Origin: Flectonema sp. DT1601
Taxonomy: Eukaryota > Euglenozoa > Diplonemea > Diplonemida > Diplonemidae
Reading direction: 5' to 3'
DNA length: 64,000 nucleotides
Assembly: GCA_964019425.1 (NCBI GenBank)
Contig: OZ025853.1
Coordinates: 564,001-628,000 of the forward strand
This document shows, piece after piece, positions 22,280-33,470 of the stretch (position 1 is its first letter; each line of letters starts with the position of its first letter). The translations under genes and the position numbers were made by a program. The notes beneath the pieces are model-generated. The model ran no database searches. It saw nothing but the letters and a program-made list of their open reading frames with translations, and was not told the origin of the DNA.

Positions 22280-24800
22280 ATGCCTGAGGCAGCGGCACCG
22301 GCGAAGAAGACAGGAAAAAAAATAATCAAAAAGAAGATTGTTAAGAAAGATCCGGCATCACCAACACCTGCAGCTGAAGTACCAGCACAGATTAGAGTTT
22401 CGGAAGCAGCAAAGACTTTAGACAAAATCGAGAAGGGTGAAGAGTCCCCATCAGCGTTGAAGAAGCACGAAGTCGAAAACGATGGATCAGCTGACGCCAA
22501 TGGGAGAGCAGTCGAAGAAGCACCAGCACCTACTGGGCCAACTGAAAAAGAGAAGGAATTGGAACAGGTAAGAGTATGTAGCAATCTCATCCATTTTGAC
22601 TTCCCTTCACGATAGATGTCTTCAATAAATAACAACACAAACAACAACAGCTCGAACGCGAGAAGGCTGCAAAGAAGGCTGAGGAAGAAGAGGCTCTCAA
22701 AAAGGCTGAAGAGGAAGAAGCTGCGAGAAAGAAGGCCGAAGCAGAAGCCGCTAAGAAGAAGGCTGAGGAAGAGGCAGCTGCCAAGAAGGCTGAGGAAGAG
22801 GCAGCTGCTAAGAAGGCTGAAGAGGAAGCCGCTAAGAAAAAGGCCGCGGAAGAAGAGGCTGCGAAGAAGAAGGCCGAAGAAGAAGCAGCAGCTGCTAAAA
22901 AAAAGGCAGAGGAAGAAGCAGCTGCCAAGAAGGCCGCGGAAGAAGCAGAGGCTGCCAAGAAGGCTGCGGAGGAAGCAGAAGCTGCAAAGCAGAAGGCTGC
23001 GGAAGAAGCAGAAGCTGCAAAGAAGAAGGCTGAGGAAGACGCAGCTGCAAAGAAGGCCAAAGAAGAAGAGGCCGCCAAGAAGGCTGCGGAAGAAGCGGAA
23101 GCTGCAAAGAAGAAGGCTGAGGAAGACGCAGCTGCAAAGAAGGCCAAAGAAGAAGAGGCCGCCAAGAAGGCTGCGGAAGAAGCGGAAGCTGCAAAGCAGA
23201 AGGCTGAAGAAGACGCAGCTGCAAAGAAGGCCAAAGAAGAAGAGGCCGCCAAGAAGGCTGAGGAAGACGCAGCTGCAAAGAAGGCCAAAGAAGAAGAGGC
23301 CGCCAAGAAGGCTGAGGAAGAAGCAGCAGCTGCAAAGAAGAAGGCTGAGGAAGAAGCTGAAGCTGCAAAGCAGAAGGCTGAGGAAGAAGCTGAAGCTGCA
23401 AAGCAGAAAGCTGAGGAAGAAGCTGAAGCTGCAAAGCAGAAAGCTGAGGAAGAAGCTGAAGCTGCAAAGCAGAAAGCTGAGGAAGAAGCTGAAGCTGCAA
23501 AGCAGAAAGCTGAGGAAGAAGCTGCCAAGAAGAAGGCCGAAGAAGAGGAAGCCTCCAAAAAAGCTGAGGAAGAAGCAATTGCTAAGAAGGCTGAAGAAGA
23601 GGCAGCCGCCAAGAAGGCTAAGGAAGCTGCACAGAGGGAGGCTGAGGAAGAAGCTGAAGCAGCTAAGCAAGCTGAAGAAGACATGGCAGCCGTGGCAGAA
23701 GAAAACGAAAGGAAGGCAGCAAGAGCTAGAAGAGAAGCCAAGGAAGCACAGGCCGCCGAATTGCGCGCCAGAAGAGAGGCTGTTGCAAAGGCGCGTGCTG
23801 AAGAGGCTGCAGAGAGAAGAGAAGAAGAAAGGAGGGAAAGGTCAGAAGAAGAAGAGAAAAGACGCGTCAAAGAGGAACAAAAAGCAAAGGAGGCTAAGGA
23901 AGCAGCGTTACTTGCCGATGCCGAAAAGAAGGCCAGAGATGCAGCGGAAGTTGAAAGAGAGAAGAAGTTGCGTGAGAGAGCCGATTTAGAAGAGAAAGCG
24001 AGAATCGAGAGGCACGAGCGCGACGTTAAGGAAACTTCAGAACGGAGAGCGAAAGAAGCTTCGGAAAAGGAGAGAAAGGAAAAGGAAGCCAAAGACAAGG
24101 TTGCTGCCGATGCCAAAGAAAAGTCAAAGAGAGATGCGGAAGCCGCAAAAGCGAAAACCCTAAGAGAGAAGAAGGACAAGGCTGAGGAAGAGAAGAGAGA
24201 CGCCTTGAGAAAGAAGAAGGAAGAAGAGGCAAAAGCGGCAAGCGACACCGAAGCCAAAAGAGCGGCAAAAGCCAGAGCTGCTGCTGAGGCTGAAAAATTG
24301 GCTAATGAGAAGGCTGCATCGTATGTTCTATTCTCCTGCAACATTGTTTCAACACAAAAGGAATCCACAAATAAAAACAATAAACCCAGTGACGCCAGAA
24401 AGAAGGAGCACGCGGCCAAGAGAAAATCATCATCTAAGTCAACCGATGTACTTGGAGTATGTTTAGTGTGTTTACGCTGTATGCTATCGGGATATGGAGA
24501 ATGGGGTTTTAACACAACAAAAAAAAACAGGATATTATCACTACCGCCCCTAACGGAAGATCCCCAAGAAGAGACCAACCTGTCAGAAAGCAAGTTACCA
24601 AGACAAAAAAGAGAGACGCACCACATCCTGCTCAGGACAACAGTGGTAAGACAGTTATTATCATGGTGTGTAATAGTGAAGAATTCTTTTTATAGATTAA
24701 ATCAGTCATAACATAATTAACAAAACAGGGCTTTGGGCTTCTGGTCGCTCTAACTGTTGGGATCAGCATGGTTGGATTTATGAGCGGAGGAAGCAAGTAG
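22280..24800 (+). CDS. Lys/Glu/Ala-rich helical, tail-anchored protein (5 exons)
   Basis: Exons 22280-22567, 22651-24320, 24390-24456, 24531-24665 and 24729-24800 give 743 residues. The N-terminus (about 95 residues) is basic then Pro/Ala-rich. Exon 2 encodes about 550 residues of KKAEEEAAAKKA-type repeats, predicted to form a very long single alpha-helix or coiled coil. A basic Ser-rich linker follows. Using donor GTGTGT at 24666, the end reads TVIIM|GFGLLVALTVGISM and then VGFMSGGSK, i.e. one C-terminal transmembrane helix with a very short tail, which is a tail anchor. The donor GTAAGA at 24646 shifts the frame and loses this. A membrane-tethered spacer or ribosome/cytoskeleton-binding role (compare p180-like ER proteins) is inferred from architecture only. 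Long open frames in other frames and on the reverse strand are shadows of the repeat. Confidence 0.82.
22568..22650 (+). other. Intron 1 of KEA-rich gene (83 bp)
   Basis: Donor GTAAGA, acceptor ACAACAACAG, phase 0. It switches from the frame of exon 1 to the KKAEEE frame. The 3' end is A/C-rich. Confidence 0.88.
24321..24389 (+). other. Intron 2 of KEA-rich gene (69 bp)
   Basis: Donor GTATGT, acceptor AATAAACCCAG, phase 2. It joins ANEKAAS to DARKKEHAAKRKSS. Confidence 0.8.
24457..24530 (+). other. Intron 3 of KEA-rich gene (74 bp)
   Basis: Donor GTATGT, acceptor AAAAAAACAG, phase 0. It joins STDVLG to DIITTAPNGRSPRRDQ. Confidence 0.8.
24666..24728 (+). other. Intron 4 of KEA-rich gene (63 bp)
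   Basis: Donor GTGTGT, acceptor AACAAAACAG, phase 0. Chosen over the GTAAGA donor at 24646 because it restores a continuous C-terminal transmembrane helix. RNA evidence would settle it. Confidence 0.65.
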
Positions 24801-26234
24801 AAGAAGTTCTTTATTAGCAGCTCGTCATCCTAAAATCGCAAGTTATTTACATGTTGTGGTAGGAAGTAGTAACTTGCTGTACTCAAGTATCAGTGTGAGT
24901 GTTCATTTTTGCCTCTTTTCTTGTACCAATTAGCGCTCATTCAGCAAACTTGCCTCGATCCTTGATGCGCATTATCCTTAGCAACTTCGTTACGCAAACT
25001 ATTGTTACTTTAAATCGAATCCCTCGTTTTCCCTTCCTGTTCCCTACTTCGTTTTACTTTTCACACTGTTGCTGTATTGTGCAGCGCCATCCTCTCCCCT
25101 GTTTGCTTCTTTTCCTTTTTTTTTTTTTTTTTTTTTTTTTTTGTTTTGTCTTTTTTTTTTTATTAAAAAATCGCTGAAGTTGCCATTCCTTCCACGAAAT
25201 TCTTCTTGAAGGTCCTCAAAAAAAAAAAAAAAAAAAAAAAACTTGATATCTGTTGTCGCCTTGCGCATCTGAGACTTTTTTTGACTGATTATTTTCCTGC
25301 AATTCACACACTTTTTTACGAATGTGAAAAAGCAAATTTATGGAAAATTTTTCTTTTTTCAAAACATTCCCAAATGTGTGAGTTAATTGCGACGAATGAG
25401 GAATATTTTTAAAAAAAAAAAAAAAAAAAAAGAAAAAAAAATTAACAATAAGGAACTACGAAATGGTTTTATACTTGTATCTTTCTTCCCCCTCTTATGA
25501 TCCATGAAACTTGGTCACGCAAAAAAGAAATTTAAAAAAAAAAAAAAAAAGAAAAGTATCCCCTGGTTTGCAGCGCTCACGAATCTTTCTGTGTGAAACA
25601 CTTACAGAAGAAGAAAAAAAAAACAAACAAAAAAAAATACATTATAATTAAAAGAATGCAAAAGTAATTAAAATACCCTTTGTATCGGAACGGCCTAATT
25701 CTGCTTATGAAGGAAATTTAAAGATTACAACGGGTAGTCAGCTACGTGTAATTTCAACGGCACGGACAACGACTCATCTGTGCGGTAGTGGGGACAAAAA
25801 AAAAAAAAAAATGATTAAGAATTAAGAATTAAGAATAAGAATCTGAACACAACCTGGAAAACAGGGAAAAAAAAAAAAAAAAAAAAAAAAATGTACGTGA
25901 AGGGGGAGTGGACTTGATAAAAAAAAAAAAAAAATTAGGCAACAACCTAGCGAAGAATTTTTATTTCAAAAAAAAGAAATAGTGAAGCCCAATCTGAGTC
26001 CCTCCTCCTCTCCCCGCCCACTGCATACCATGGACCTCCACTCGAAAGCGTTTGCATTTCTCTCACGTGTGGTAATACAAGGTGTCGATGTTATTTTTAA
26101 GTTCCATACTAAGTTATCATTTCTTGCTTATACAGAACTTGTATTTAACATCCTCGCAGTGGTTATAAATAAAGTAACTTTGTTTTATCAATCCACACAG
26201 GTATCTCTACCTACCTACTGATACAAGACTAACA
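24801..26234 (+). other. Intergenic, 1.4 kb, rich in A and T runs
   Basis: It holds at least eight runs of 14 or more A or T (for example 25119-25142, 25218-25240, 25411-25430, 25868-25891). Short open frames are low-complexity. A CCACACAG site ends at 26200, 34 nt before the next gene. Confidence 0.5.
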
Positions 26235-27308
26235 ATGAAGGGATCACGAAAACAAGCATCGCAATATAAAATATGGTCGAGCGGAATGATCGGTTCGTTA
26301 AGAATGATAACGAGAAGAACAGGAACTGTTTGGGAGGATATCTACGGAGAAGTAATCTTCAATGCTCTGCTAGCAACCCTGTTACTAATCATTCATTTAA
26401 ACTGGCACCAACTTAAGTTTAAAATGATCTCACATCAATTATTGTTTATCCCTGTTAGTTTCTTACTAGTTTTCCGTTGCTCAAACAGTTACGGTAGGTA
26501 CTGGGAAGGGAGAGGTTTACTGGGACAGCTGACATTTAACACCAGAGAGATAAACACAAAGTGTGTTTGTTATACGTCTGATAGCATTCTTGCTGAGAAT
26601 GTAAGAAGACTTTCACTTTCTTGCATGTATCTAATCACAATGACTGTCAAATCCTATTGGGATAAAACTATTGATCCAGAATTTATTTTTGACTATTCAA
26701 AAGTTGAAAAATTCTTAACAGAAAAAGAATGGATTCATTTATCAAAACTAACTTCAGGACAACCTTTATTCGTCTTAATGCTTCTTAGAAAACATGTTGC
26801 AGATGGTTGCGGTAGAAAATCAATTTCATCATTGCAATGCTTTGAGATGAACCAAGACATCAGCTCACTACACACAACATGGAACGCAATGATGAAAATA
26901 ACAAGCACACCATTACCGTATCCATGGATGCATTTAACGAAGGTGGTGTTGAATTTGTTTGTTACATCGATGATATTCCCGGCTGTATCAGTACTTGGTT
27001 GGGTTGCAATTCCTTTCATAATTATTATAGCATTTATGTTGTTTGGATTGGCTGCTATTGGACATGAGATGGAAGATCCATTTGGTGATGACGTTAATGA
27101 CTTCGACTTGGCAACGTTTGAAAGCAGCGTCTTCGTAGACGTTGAAAATCTCTTTCAGAGAGACGATCAACTACATCAACCACATCAACCACATCAACCA
27201 CAACAAAATCAGCAACGTAAAGAAGATCCGTTTGACTATCGACCTCTTAAAGATGCCTCGCAATCTCCGACATTATGGCATCCTGAAATGACATCTTCCC
27301 ACATCTGA
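26235..27308 (+). CDS. Bestrophin / UPF0187-family anion channel, paralogue A
   Basis: 357 residues. Bestrophin-family proteins form pentameric anion channels in the plasma membrane or organelles. Family hallmarks: SHQLLFIPVSFLLVFRCSNS at about residues 66-85, then YGRYWEGRGLLGQL, hydrophobic helices near residues 45-60, 66-85, 235-255 and 258-280, and MEDPFGDDVNDFDL near residue 277-290, the acidic segment that corresponds to the calcium-clasp region of animal bestrophins and to EDPFG of UPF0187 proteins. The C-terminus has HQPHQPHQP repeats and is otherwise polar. It is closely related to the gene at 31038, with a 124-bp stretch (26450-26573) nearly identical to it. No intron. Ion selectivity cannot be read from sequence. 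Confidence 0.9.
   Translation: MKGSRKQASQYKIWSSGMIGSLRMITRRTGTVWEDIYGEVIFNALLATLLLIIHLNWHQLKFKMISHQLLFIPVSFLLVFRCSNSYGRYWEGRGLLGQLTFNTREINTKCVCYTSDSILAENVRRLSLSCMYLITMTVKSYWDKTIDPEFIFDYSKVEKFLTEKEWIHLSKLTSGQPLFVLMLLRKHVADGCGRKSISSLQCFEMNQDISSLHTTWNAMMKITSTPLPYPWMHLTKVVLNLFVTSMIFPAVSVLGWVAIPFIIIIAFMLFGLAAIGHEMEDPFGDDVNDFDLATFESSVFVDVENLFQRDDQLHQPHQPHQPQQNQQRKEDPFDYRPLKDASQSPTLWHPEMTSSHI
26450..26573 (+). repeat. 124-bp block shared with paralogue B
   Basis: Identical to 31283-31406 except one base (position 26533 A versus G), including synonymous positions, while flanking coding sequence is clearly diverged. It encodes the VSFLLVFR...YWEGRG core. Confidence 0.92.
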
Positions 27309-28738
27309 TTCAGTTGTTGCACGAGTTCCTTAAGCTGTTTTTATTTTTAATTTACTCTCCCTCTCTCTCTCTCTGTTTTTAATTCATTTCAAATCTATTT
27401 ACGTTTTCTTTCTTTCTGTCTTCTTGTGATTGCTAACTAACTTGTTACCATTACCGAAACCGCAGATAATTATTAATACTAACTCTGAAATCTTCGGATA
27501 TGGCTACGGATTGGGTCCTCTGTTACTGTGAGTTACCCTCCCTAGAGCACTCATAATACACAGTAACGTTGGATTATATAACTAGCCATTAATACTAATT
27601 ATCTTGTCTAACGTCAATTTTATAAATGTCGTGATACTAAATAATTGAAAGTATTGGTAGCTCACAGAGTTGTCAAGTACCTGCTTACATCAACGTGGAC
27701 TTACATCATTGTAGTGTCTTTCGAATGTTGTTAAAGCTCCTACTTTTATACTTCAATTCCGATGTTTATTTTGTTTAATTTATTTTTTTTTCTTTTAATT
27801 TTGTTTAGTTGTATAGATTCTTTGGTAGCAGTCGGTACAACGAACATATTAGTTTTACGCTTTCTAATAACGCCGGTCTCTCTTTTTGTGACGTACGTGA
27901 TTAATTTATTTAACTTTTAATACGATCCATTATATTTATATCATTATAAATATGCAGTAACCGTTTTCTCTCTCCATATATGACTACTGACTTAAGGATA
28001 ACACGAAAAAAGAGAGACGCCAGAGTTCTCCAGATGCGAATTTCTCTGATCGCTTCTTTTTGATTTGGTGTCTCAGTAATTTCACAAGTTATGCTTCCTG
28101 TGGTAGTCAGAAAAGTGAGGAGGAGAAAAAAAGAAAATAATTCACCTTACCCACCATAAATTACTTTTTTTTTATTGAACGTCTTTTAATAAATTATTAG
28201 ATTTTGATACTTGCTGTTGTTTTTGTTGTTCAATGTTATGAGTGTGAATCAATACTTTTGGTTCAATTTCCTGGTGTTTTATTTTGTTTTGTTTTGTTTT
28301 GTTTTGTTTTGGTAAATTTCTACTCCTCCTCTTACTTCGTGACCAAAGTAAAGCCGAAAAAAAACAAGGTATTTTCTTTTTTGTATTCTGTTTTTGGCCT
28401 CTTGCTTACACAAAGTTCTATCCCCCGATTGCTGTCGTAAGGTTTCGTCTGCATTAACTTTCAGGCACAACTATTATCGGCCATTAAAAACTTTGACAAC
28501 AAAAACCTGGTTTTCGGATTTTAATAGGGAAACCCTTATCCCTTTTTTTTCAAAACATAAATCATTTTATTGTAACGACTTAATCAAAAAGTCAAATGAA
28601 CCGCTGGGTGCCTTGGGAGGAGTGTTGAAACATATCATTTCAATCAAATCCTTGATACAAATTATGTATTAATACTAAAGTTATTACTGTTTTTACATTG
28701 TCAATATTCCACCTCCCTTAATGGTGGTCTCCGAATTA

Positions 28739-29364
28739 GGTCCGTCGCAGTTATGACCTCAAACTGACTGTCATCTTACCTTTTTCTTATTTTCTGATCT
28801 AATGTGGCGTGTTCTCCCTCTCTTTGACGAAAATTGGCGTTATCAGCCGTCTCTAACACTGTCTGCTCGCGTGGATGGTGGGTTTAGGTAGTCATTTGTT
28901 CCAGGTTATTCTACGTCTCTTATCGTCTGTGAGAGTCTCACGGTTGCTGGTAGCGATAGAACTGTTACCCTGTGAGCTTTTCCTGGCTCTTGGCTTCGTA
29001 AATAAATAAATAAACAAATAAATAAATAAATAAAAACCTGATCTTTTTGGTTTTCATTTCTTGCTGAGCAAATTTTTGTGGTACATTTCTAGGGCTTTTC
29101 GGTAAGCCCCCAGTACAATTATAATGCTTTGGACAACTGGGGGTGAACGATCCTCGGTACTGTTCCGGGGTTTTCTATTTTCTTTCGCGGTGTGTGGGCA
29201 TATGGCACATGTGGTCGTATTATAAAAGAAAGATATGGAAGAACGAAGACTTTTTAATTTTTTTCACCTTCTCCCAGCCGATGCTATAAAACTACAATCT
29301 TTGCGATTGGGTTCCTGATGCGGGCTACCCAGGCCCCTCGTAGTCATCAGTTCTGTATTTTGCT
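28739..29364 (+). mobile_element. Dispersed non-coding retroposon, copy 2, with nested insertion
   Basis: The same family as 20967-21430 and 45406-46057: start GGTCCGTCGCAGTTATGACC, end CATCAGTTCTGTATTTTGCT. It is interrupted at about 28781-29036 by another element and has lost part of its 3' third, including most of the hairpin. Confidence 0.75.
28781..29036 (+). mobile_element. Nested SINE-like insertion with (TAAA)n tail
   Basis: About 256 bp splitting the TCTTACC|CTGATC site of the host retroposon, ending in TAAATAAATAAATAAA-type repeats and a short A run. The host site is continuous in the 45406 copy (CTTACCTGATCC). No coding sequence is present. Confidence 0.65.
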
Positions 29365-31037
29365 AACTAACTAAAATTAATGTTGCAGGGGAATGGTCCG
29401 AAGAAATATTGTTTTTAATCTTAGCCCGAAACCAACTTGTTTGTTGTCCTACGAAATTTTGCTTTTTTTATGATTGAACTGATAATTATTAATACTAACT
29501 AAAATTAATGTTGGTGTTTTTACATGTCAAACTATAAACCCCTACTAACTAACATGTGTTTTAGTGAGATCTTTTCCTAAAAAAACTGTGAAACTACATT
29601 CACCGTTCCTCGTAGTTTGGTGATACTGATTTACTGAAATAATCTCCTCAGGCATCGGAATTACTGATACTTGCAATACCCTTTTGTGTATTTTATAAGT
29701 GAAATTACTGCTCTTTCACAGAATAGAACGGCTGACACCGAATACGGCAAAGACGCATACTTCAATTAGTATGGTAAGTAACGACGTGGTGTTGGTGTTC
29801 GAATTCGAGTTGAGATAGACATTTCAAAGTAAATGTCTTCCTCGACAGTGTGAGTATTACTTTTTGCTTACTTACCCACCGAGGGGAGGTTGAAGTTGAC
29901 GTTTCTCCTGCTGAAAAAGAAAATTGTGAGGATCTGGACGGTGGAAGGAATTGTGATCATATTTTACGATCCATGAGAACTGAACTGGAGACCATGGACG
30001 ATATTTTTATAATAATAATAATTGACAGATAGTCGACTCGGATTGTTTCTATGAATTGATTACTTTAATACTCAAGTCAAGAAGGTTATGTAATTATTGA
30101 CTAGTTACACATCTCAGACACATTGAACAAACCCTTTATATATCACAGTGGATAATATACTAAATAATAGTACGGTATCTTCATCATTTGTTCTTAGATG
30201 AGATGGGTTCACTTCCTCTTCATTATAATAAAGGCGCACGAAGGACACAATTCTGAAGTTGAATTCCCCAACTAGTACGGAAGTTTCGTATTTACTCCAC
30301 TTCTGAACAGAACGTGTCAACTAATAGAAAGTCCACCCGGTTTGAATACTGTTTGCTATAGAATGAAAAATTTACTGGATGAATTAAACAGCAGAAGGCT
30401 ATTTGGATATGTTCTGATATCCTGAGAAGTAAAGTGATTCACACGAAGTGTAGTTGGTGAGTTGGTGATAGTATCTAATTGGATTTGAATGAACAATTAT
30501 AGTGTCCTAACATTACTTCAGAATGTAACCTGTTGCTGGCGGGTAGATCGTTGATTCTTATGACGAGATTGCTGCAATCCTTTTACGGAAAAGGATGTGG
30601 GTGTAAGCTTGCCCCTTGTAGACAATAAGGAGATGTTCATAACACGATACTATTCTAACGTTTTACTTTTGTCTTTAGCAACCCGTTCTGTTATCGTCTT
30701 TCGCCGTTCACAATAACGCACCATACCATTAGCGTATTAGTGTACCTGTGGCTGGTTTGCAAGTGTGTGAGGGCGGAATGGTGATTTTATGTGGAAATGG
30801 AAATAAGTGACACCGTGAATCACTTCTCTTTTTCTGAATGTTGTCAATTCCCTTTTGGGTTGATCTGCTGGTTTGGTAGCTGAAAATGATGTTCTTTTTA
30901 ATATCTTGTTCTGTGACAATCAGCAGTGTCGGTGACACCTGGGAAGTAAGTTAGACTTCTGAGGTATCGATTAAATAATATCACCCTCTCCAGTAATAAT
31001 AAAAAGAAACTACACAAAAAAAAAAAAAATAAAAAAA

Positions 31038-32306
31038 ATGGGGAACATATTCGGTGGTTCTCAGACTCTTCAGGAGAAGAAAAAGATGGTGACAGAGTAT
31101 AAGATTTGGGGAGCAGGTATGACAGGATCACTTTTAATTATAACAAAATTAACTGGAACAGTCTGGGTAAGTATCTATCCTGAAGTATTGACTGCAACAT
31201 TACTCGCACTCGGACTTGCAATTGTTCACGACAACTGGTACGAGTTAGATTATCCTATTGTTTCTCACCAACTGATGTTTACCCCTGTTAGTTTCTTACT
31301 AGTTTTCCGTTGCTCAAACAGTTACGGTAGGTACTGGGAAGGGAGAGGTTTACTGGGACAGCTGACGTTTAACACCAGAGAGATAAACACAAAGTGTGTT
31401 TGTTATGCAGGTGATCCAGAACTAGCAAACACCATCAGACGATTATCAATCGCGTGTATGAAAATAGTAAATTTAACAGTTGCGTCGTTTTGGGATAAAG
31501 TTTCTGATTCTGGGTTTACTTGGGATTATTCATCTGTTCAGGACCATTTGACTTCAGAAGAATTGGAGCATTTGAGTTCTTTATCATCTGGACAACCTCT
31601 GTATCTGATGATGCTTATGCGAAGGGAAATATCTGAAGCAGGAAGTGAAGGAAAACTAACACCTTTTCAGTGCTATGAAATGAGTCAAGATCTTGCTTCT
31701 CTTCACACGGTATGGAACGCCATGATGAAAATCACATCTACCCCAGTTCCGTTTCCGTGGATGCATTTAACAAAATTCATTCTTTATAGTTTTACGTTTT
31801 CTCTCACCTTTCCTGCAATCACGTCGATGAAATGGGTAGCTGTTCCTTTTATGACACTTATTAGTTTTATGTTATTCGGTCTTGCTGCAATGGGAGAAGA
31901 GATGGAAGATCCTTTTGGTGATGATGTTAACGACTTCGACTTGACAAAGTTTGAAAAGAATGTCGTCGCTGACGTCAGTAATTTAGTTTTAAAAACTGTT
32001 ATCGCAAAGAAACAATCTGCGGTAGCATCTGCTGGAGTAAAGTTGAATCCGGAATTTAAATCTTTTGAACGGTCTCATATAAAAAAAGTAAACTCAACAC
32101 CTGAGGCATCTGAACATGCTCGCGACTCATTTCAGCCTCGTGATTCAGTCCAGGCTCAAGGTCGTGTTGGTGATAATTGGTCTTACCATCCAATAGCTGA
32201 AACTTATTCAGCTCAAATAACTTCTGAGTCGATGGTGAATCCAACTCGTGAGAATGCTTATTCGTCAGTTCTGTTTGAGCTTAGCAGTTTAAAGAATGGT
32301 TTTTAA
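31038..32306 (+). CDS. Bestrophin / UPF0187-family anion channel, paralogue B
   Basis: 422 residues. It shares the bestrophin core with the gene at 26235: SHQLMFTPVSFLLVFRCSNS, YGRYWEGRGLLGQL, the four hydrophobic helices and the acidic MEDPFGDDVNDFDL. It has a longer polar C-terminal tail (about residues 325-422) rich in Ser and Gln in place of the HQP repeats of paralogue A, which may mean different regulation. The start ATGGGGAAC at 31038 directly follows an A-rich leader; the second codon Gly with MGNIFGG resembles an N-myristoylation signal (M-G-N), so membrane anchoring is possible. Paralogue A lacks this. Tandem arrangement in one orientation suggests local gene duplication followed by conversion of the 124-bp core. 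Confidence 0.9.
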   Translation: MGNIFGGSQTLQEKKKMVTEYKIWGAGMTGSLLIITKLTGTVWVSIYPEVLTATLLALGLAIVHDNWYELDYPIVSHQLMFTPVSFLLVFRCSNSYGRYWEGRGLLGQLTFNTREINTKCVCYAGDPELANTIRRLSIACMKIVNLTVASFWDKVSDSGFTWDYSSVQDHLTSEELEHLSSLSSGQPLYLMMLMRREISEAGSEGKLTPFQCYEMSQDLASLHTVWNAMMKITSTPVPFPWMHLTKFILYSFTFSLTFPAITSMKWVAVPFMTLISFMLFGLAAMGEEMEDPFGDDVNDFDLTKFEKNVVADVSNLVLKTVIAKKQSAVASAGVKLNPEFKSFERSHIKKVNSTPEASEHARDSFQPRDSVQAQGRVGDNWSYHPIAETYSAQITSESMVNPTRENAYSSVLFELSSLKNGF

Positions 32307-32446
32307 GTAAATTTCGTAAATCGAAAAATCATTTTTTTTTTTGATATCTTTTTTTTCTTAAAATGGCAATCCTCTTTAGTAAGGTTTTGCTTTAGCTGTT
32401 TTGTTCCCTTCTCCCCCTTCATCTCGAAGACATGTACGAGCGAAAT

Positions 32447-32549
32447 GGAATTGTGGCAGCGTAACGTTAACACCCTTACTTTATAGGCTTGTTTCCGTTG
32501 CGCACAAACAAAAACAAAGAGTGAGAATAATTTAATGAAGTGCCGATTC
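32447..32549 (+). repeat. Small dispersed element (TTGTGGCAGC...GCGCACAAACAAAA), copy 1
   Basis: About 100 bp, shared with 45724-45835 and, more weakly, with 58764-58850 inside an intron. Conserved ends AATTGTGGCAGCGTAAC and GTTGCGCACAAACAAAA followed by a GTGAGxxTxA-rich stretch. Confidence 0.65.
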
Positions 32550-33055
32550 CTTTTTTTTCTTTATTTCAACAGTCTCATATTTACTAATGTTTATGTTGGT
32601 TAACTTTGATCTGTGTATCATTACGTATGTTCCAAACAGTTGACCACTCCTCCTCCTTTCTCCCCTTTGAGTGTCGTATTAAGTCCCTCTTTGTTTTTTT
32701 CCCCCCATTACTATTTCTGTGTTAATTGCTTTTTCAGTCAAGTACTTGATATTAATTTTGTTTTCTTTAATATCTAAAGTTGTTACTACTGTTTTTACAT
32801 TGTCAAAGTTTCACCCCCCATTACTATTTCTGTGTTAATTGCTGTATTTAATCATTTGTTATGGATTTGGTTTGGAAAGTAGATTATTAAAAAAGAAAAT
32901 AATAATAATCACCAGCTATCACTCGTTGTATTTCTTTGCAAAGAAAAACAAAAGCGGAATTCAAACATCAGTACGCTGAATGATGAGACTCGCATGTTAC
33001 CCTCCCTCCTCTCAAGTGTGTAAAGAAATACTACTTTTAAGCTATAACAGGATAT

Positions 33056-33170
33056 GGGGCGCTCATATGTAGCCCCCTAATCCCAGCGTATGGGATTTTT
33101 ATCGATACTAACTGTCGGTCTCTTTTCATTGCAAACAGAACCCTGTTAGTTAGTATCAAGTTGTTTTTTC
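33056..33170 (+). repeat. Dispersed repeat sharing TTATCGATACTAACTGT, copy 1
   Basis: Shared with 46105-46230: GGGCGCTC, then TTATCGATACTAACTGT, GGTCTCT and AGTATCAAGTT in the same order with diverged spacing. Confidence 0.55.
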
Positions 33171-33435
33171 CTCCTTAATTTCAGTTTTTATTTGTGTAAT
33201 CTTTTTTTTTTTTTTTTTTTCCCCCCTTTTCTTCTTTTTGTATTTCCTGTTATTCGTAACTTAACCCTCCTTAGCCTTAACCCTCTGGCTCTTGTTCTTA
33301 GTAGATCCTTGTGCTTTGACTTTTAATAAAATAAATTATTTAAGTAGTAACTACGCTATTATTATATTGAGACTTGCTATGCTCCCAACCTGCATCAAAA
33401 TAACCTTTTTAATTTTTAAGGTTTTTTTTATTACT

Positions 33436-33470
<35 letters not shown>

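Larger units (their letters stand above)
27309..31037 (+). other. Intergenic, 3.7 kb, repeat-rich
   Basis: The largest gene-free stretch. It contains a retroposon copy with a nested insertion (28739-29364), short sequence shared with 32770-32815 (TACTGTTTTTACATTGTCAA near 28685) and with 20927-20945 (TTTGTTTGTTGTCCTACGAA near 29437), a CT microsatellite near 27356, and a (GTTTT)n tract near 28283-28310. No gene was supported. A CCCTCTCCAG site ends at 30993, 44 nt before the next start. Confidence 0.5.

Noticed and set aside
22213-23670. Minus-strand Leu/Phe/Ser ORF
   Set aside because: Same origin: a shadow frame of the repeat gene; spliced + strand gene explains the region.
22616-23989. 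+ strand Arg/Lys-rich ORF
   Set aside because: Alternative frame of exon 2; it lacks a link to exon 1 and to the C-terminal membrane helix.
22587-24626. Long minus-strand ORF of Ser/Ala/Phe repeats
   Set aside because: It is the complement of the KKAEEE coding repeat; all its character comes from that codon pattern.
25982-26221. 79-residue ORF before bestrophin A
   Set aside because: It ends 14 nt before the gene and spans its leader and acceptor; no family features.
28204-28672. Two overlapping ORFs of 78 and 92 residues
   Set aside because: No features, near a (GTTTT)n tract and dispersed repeats.
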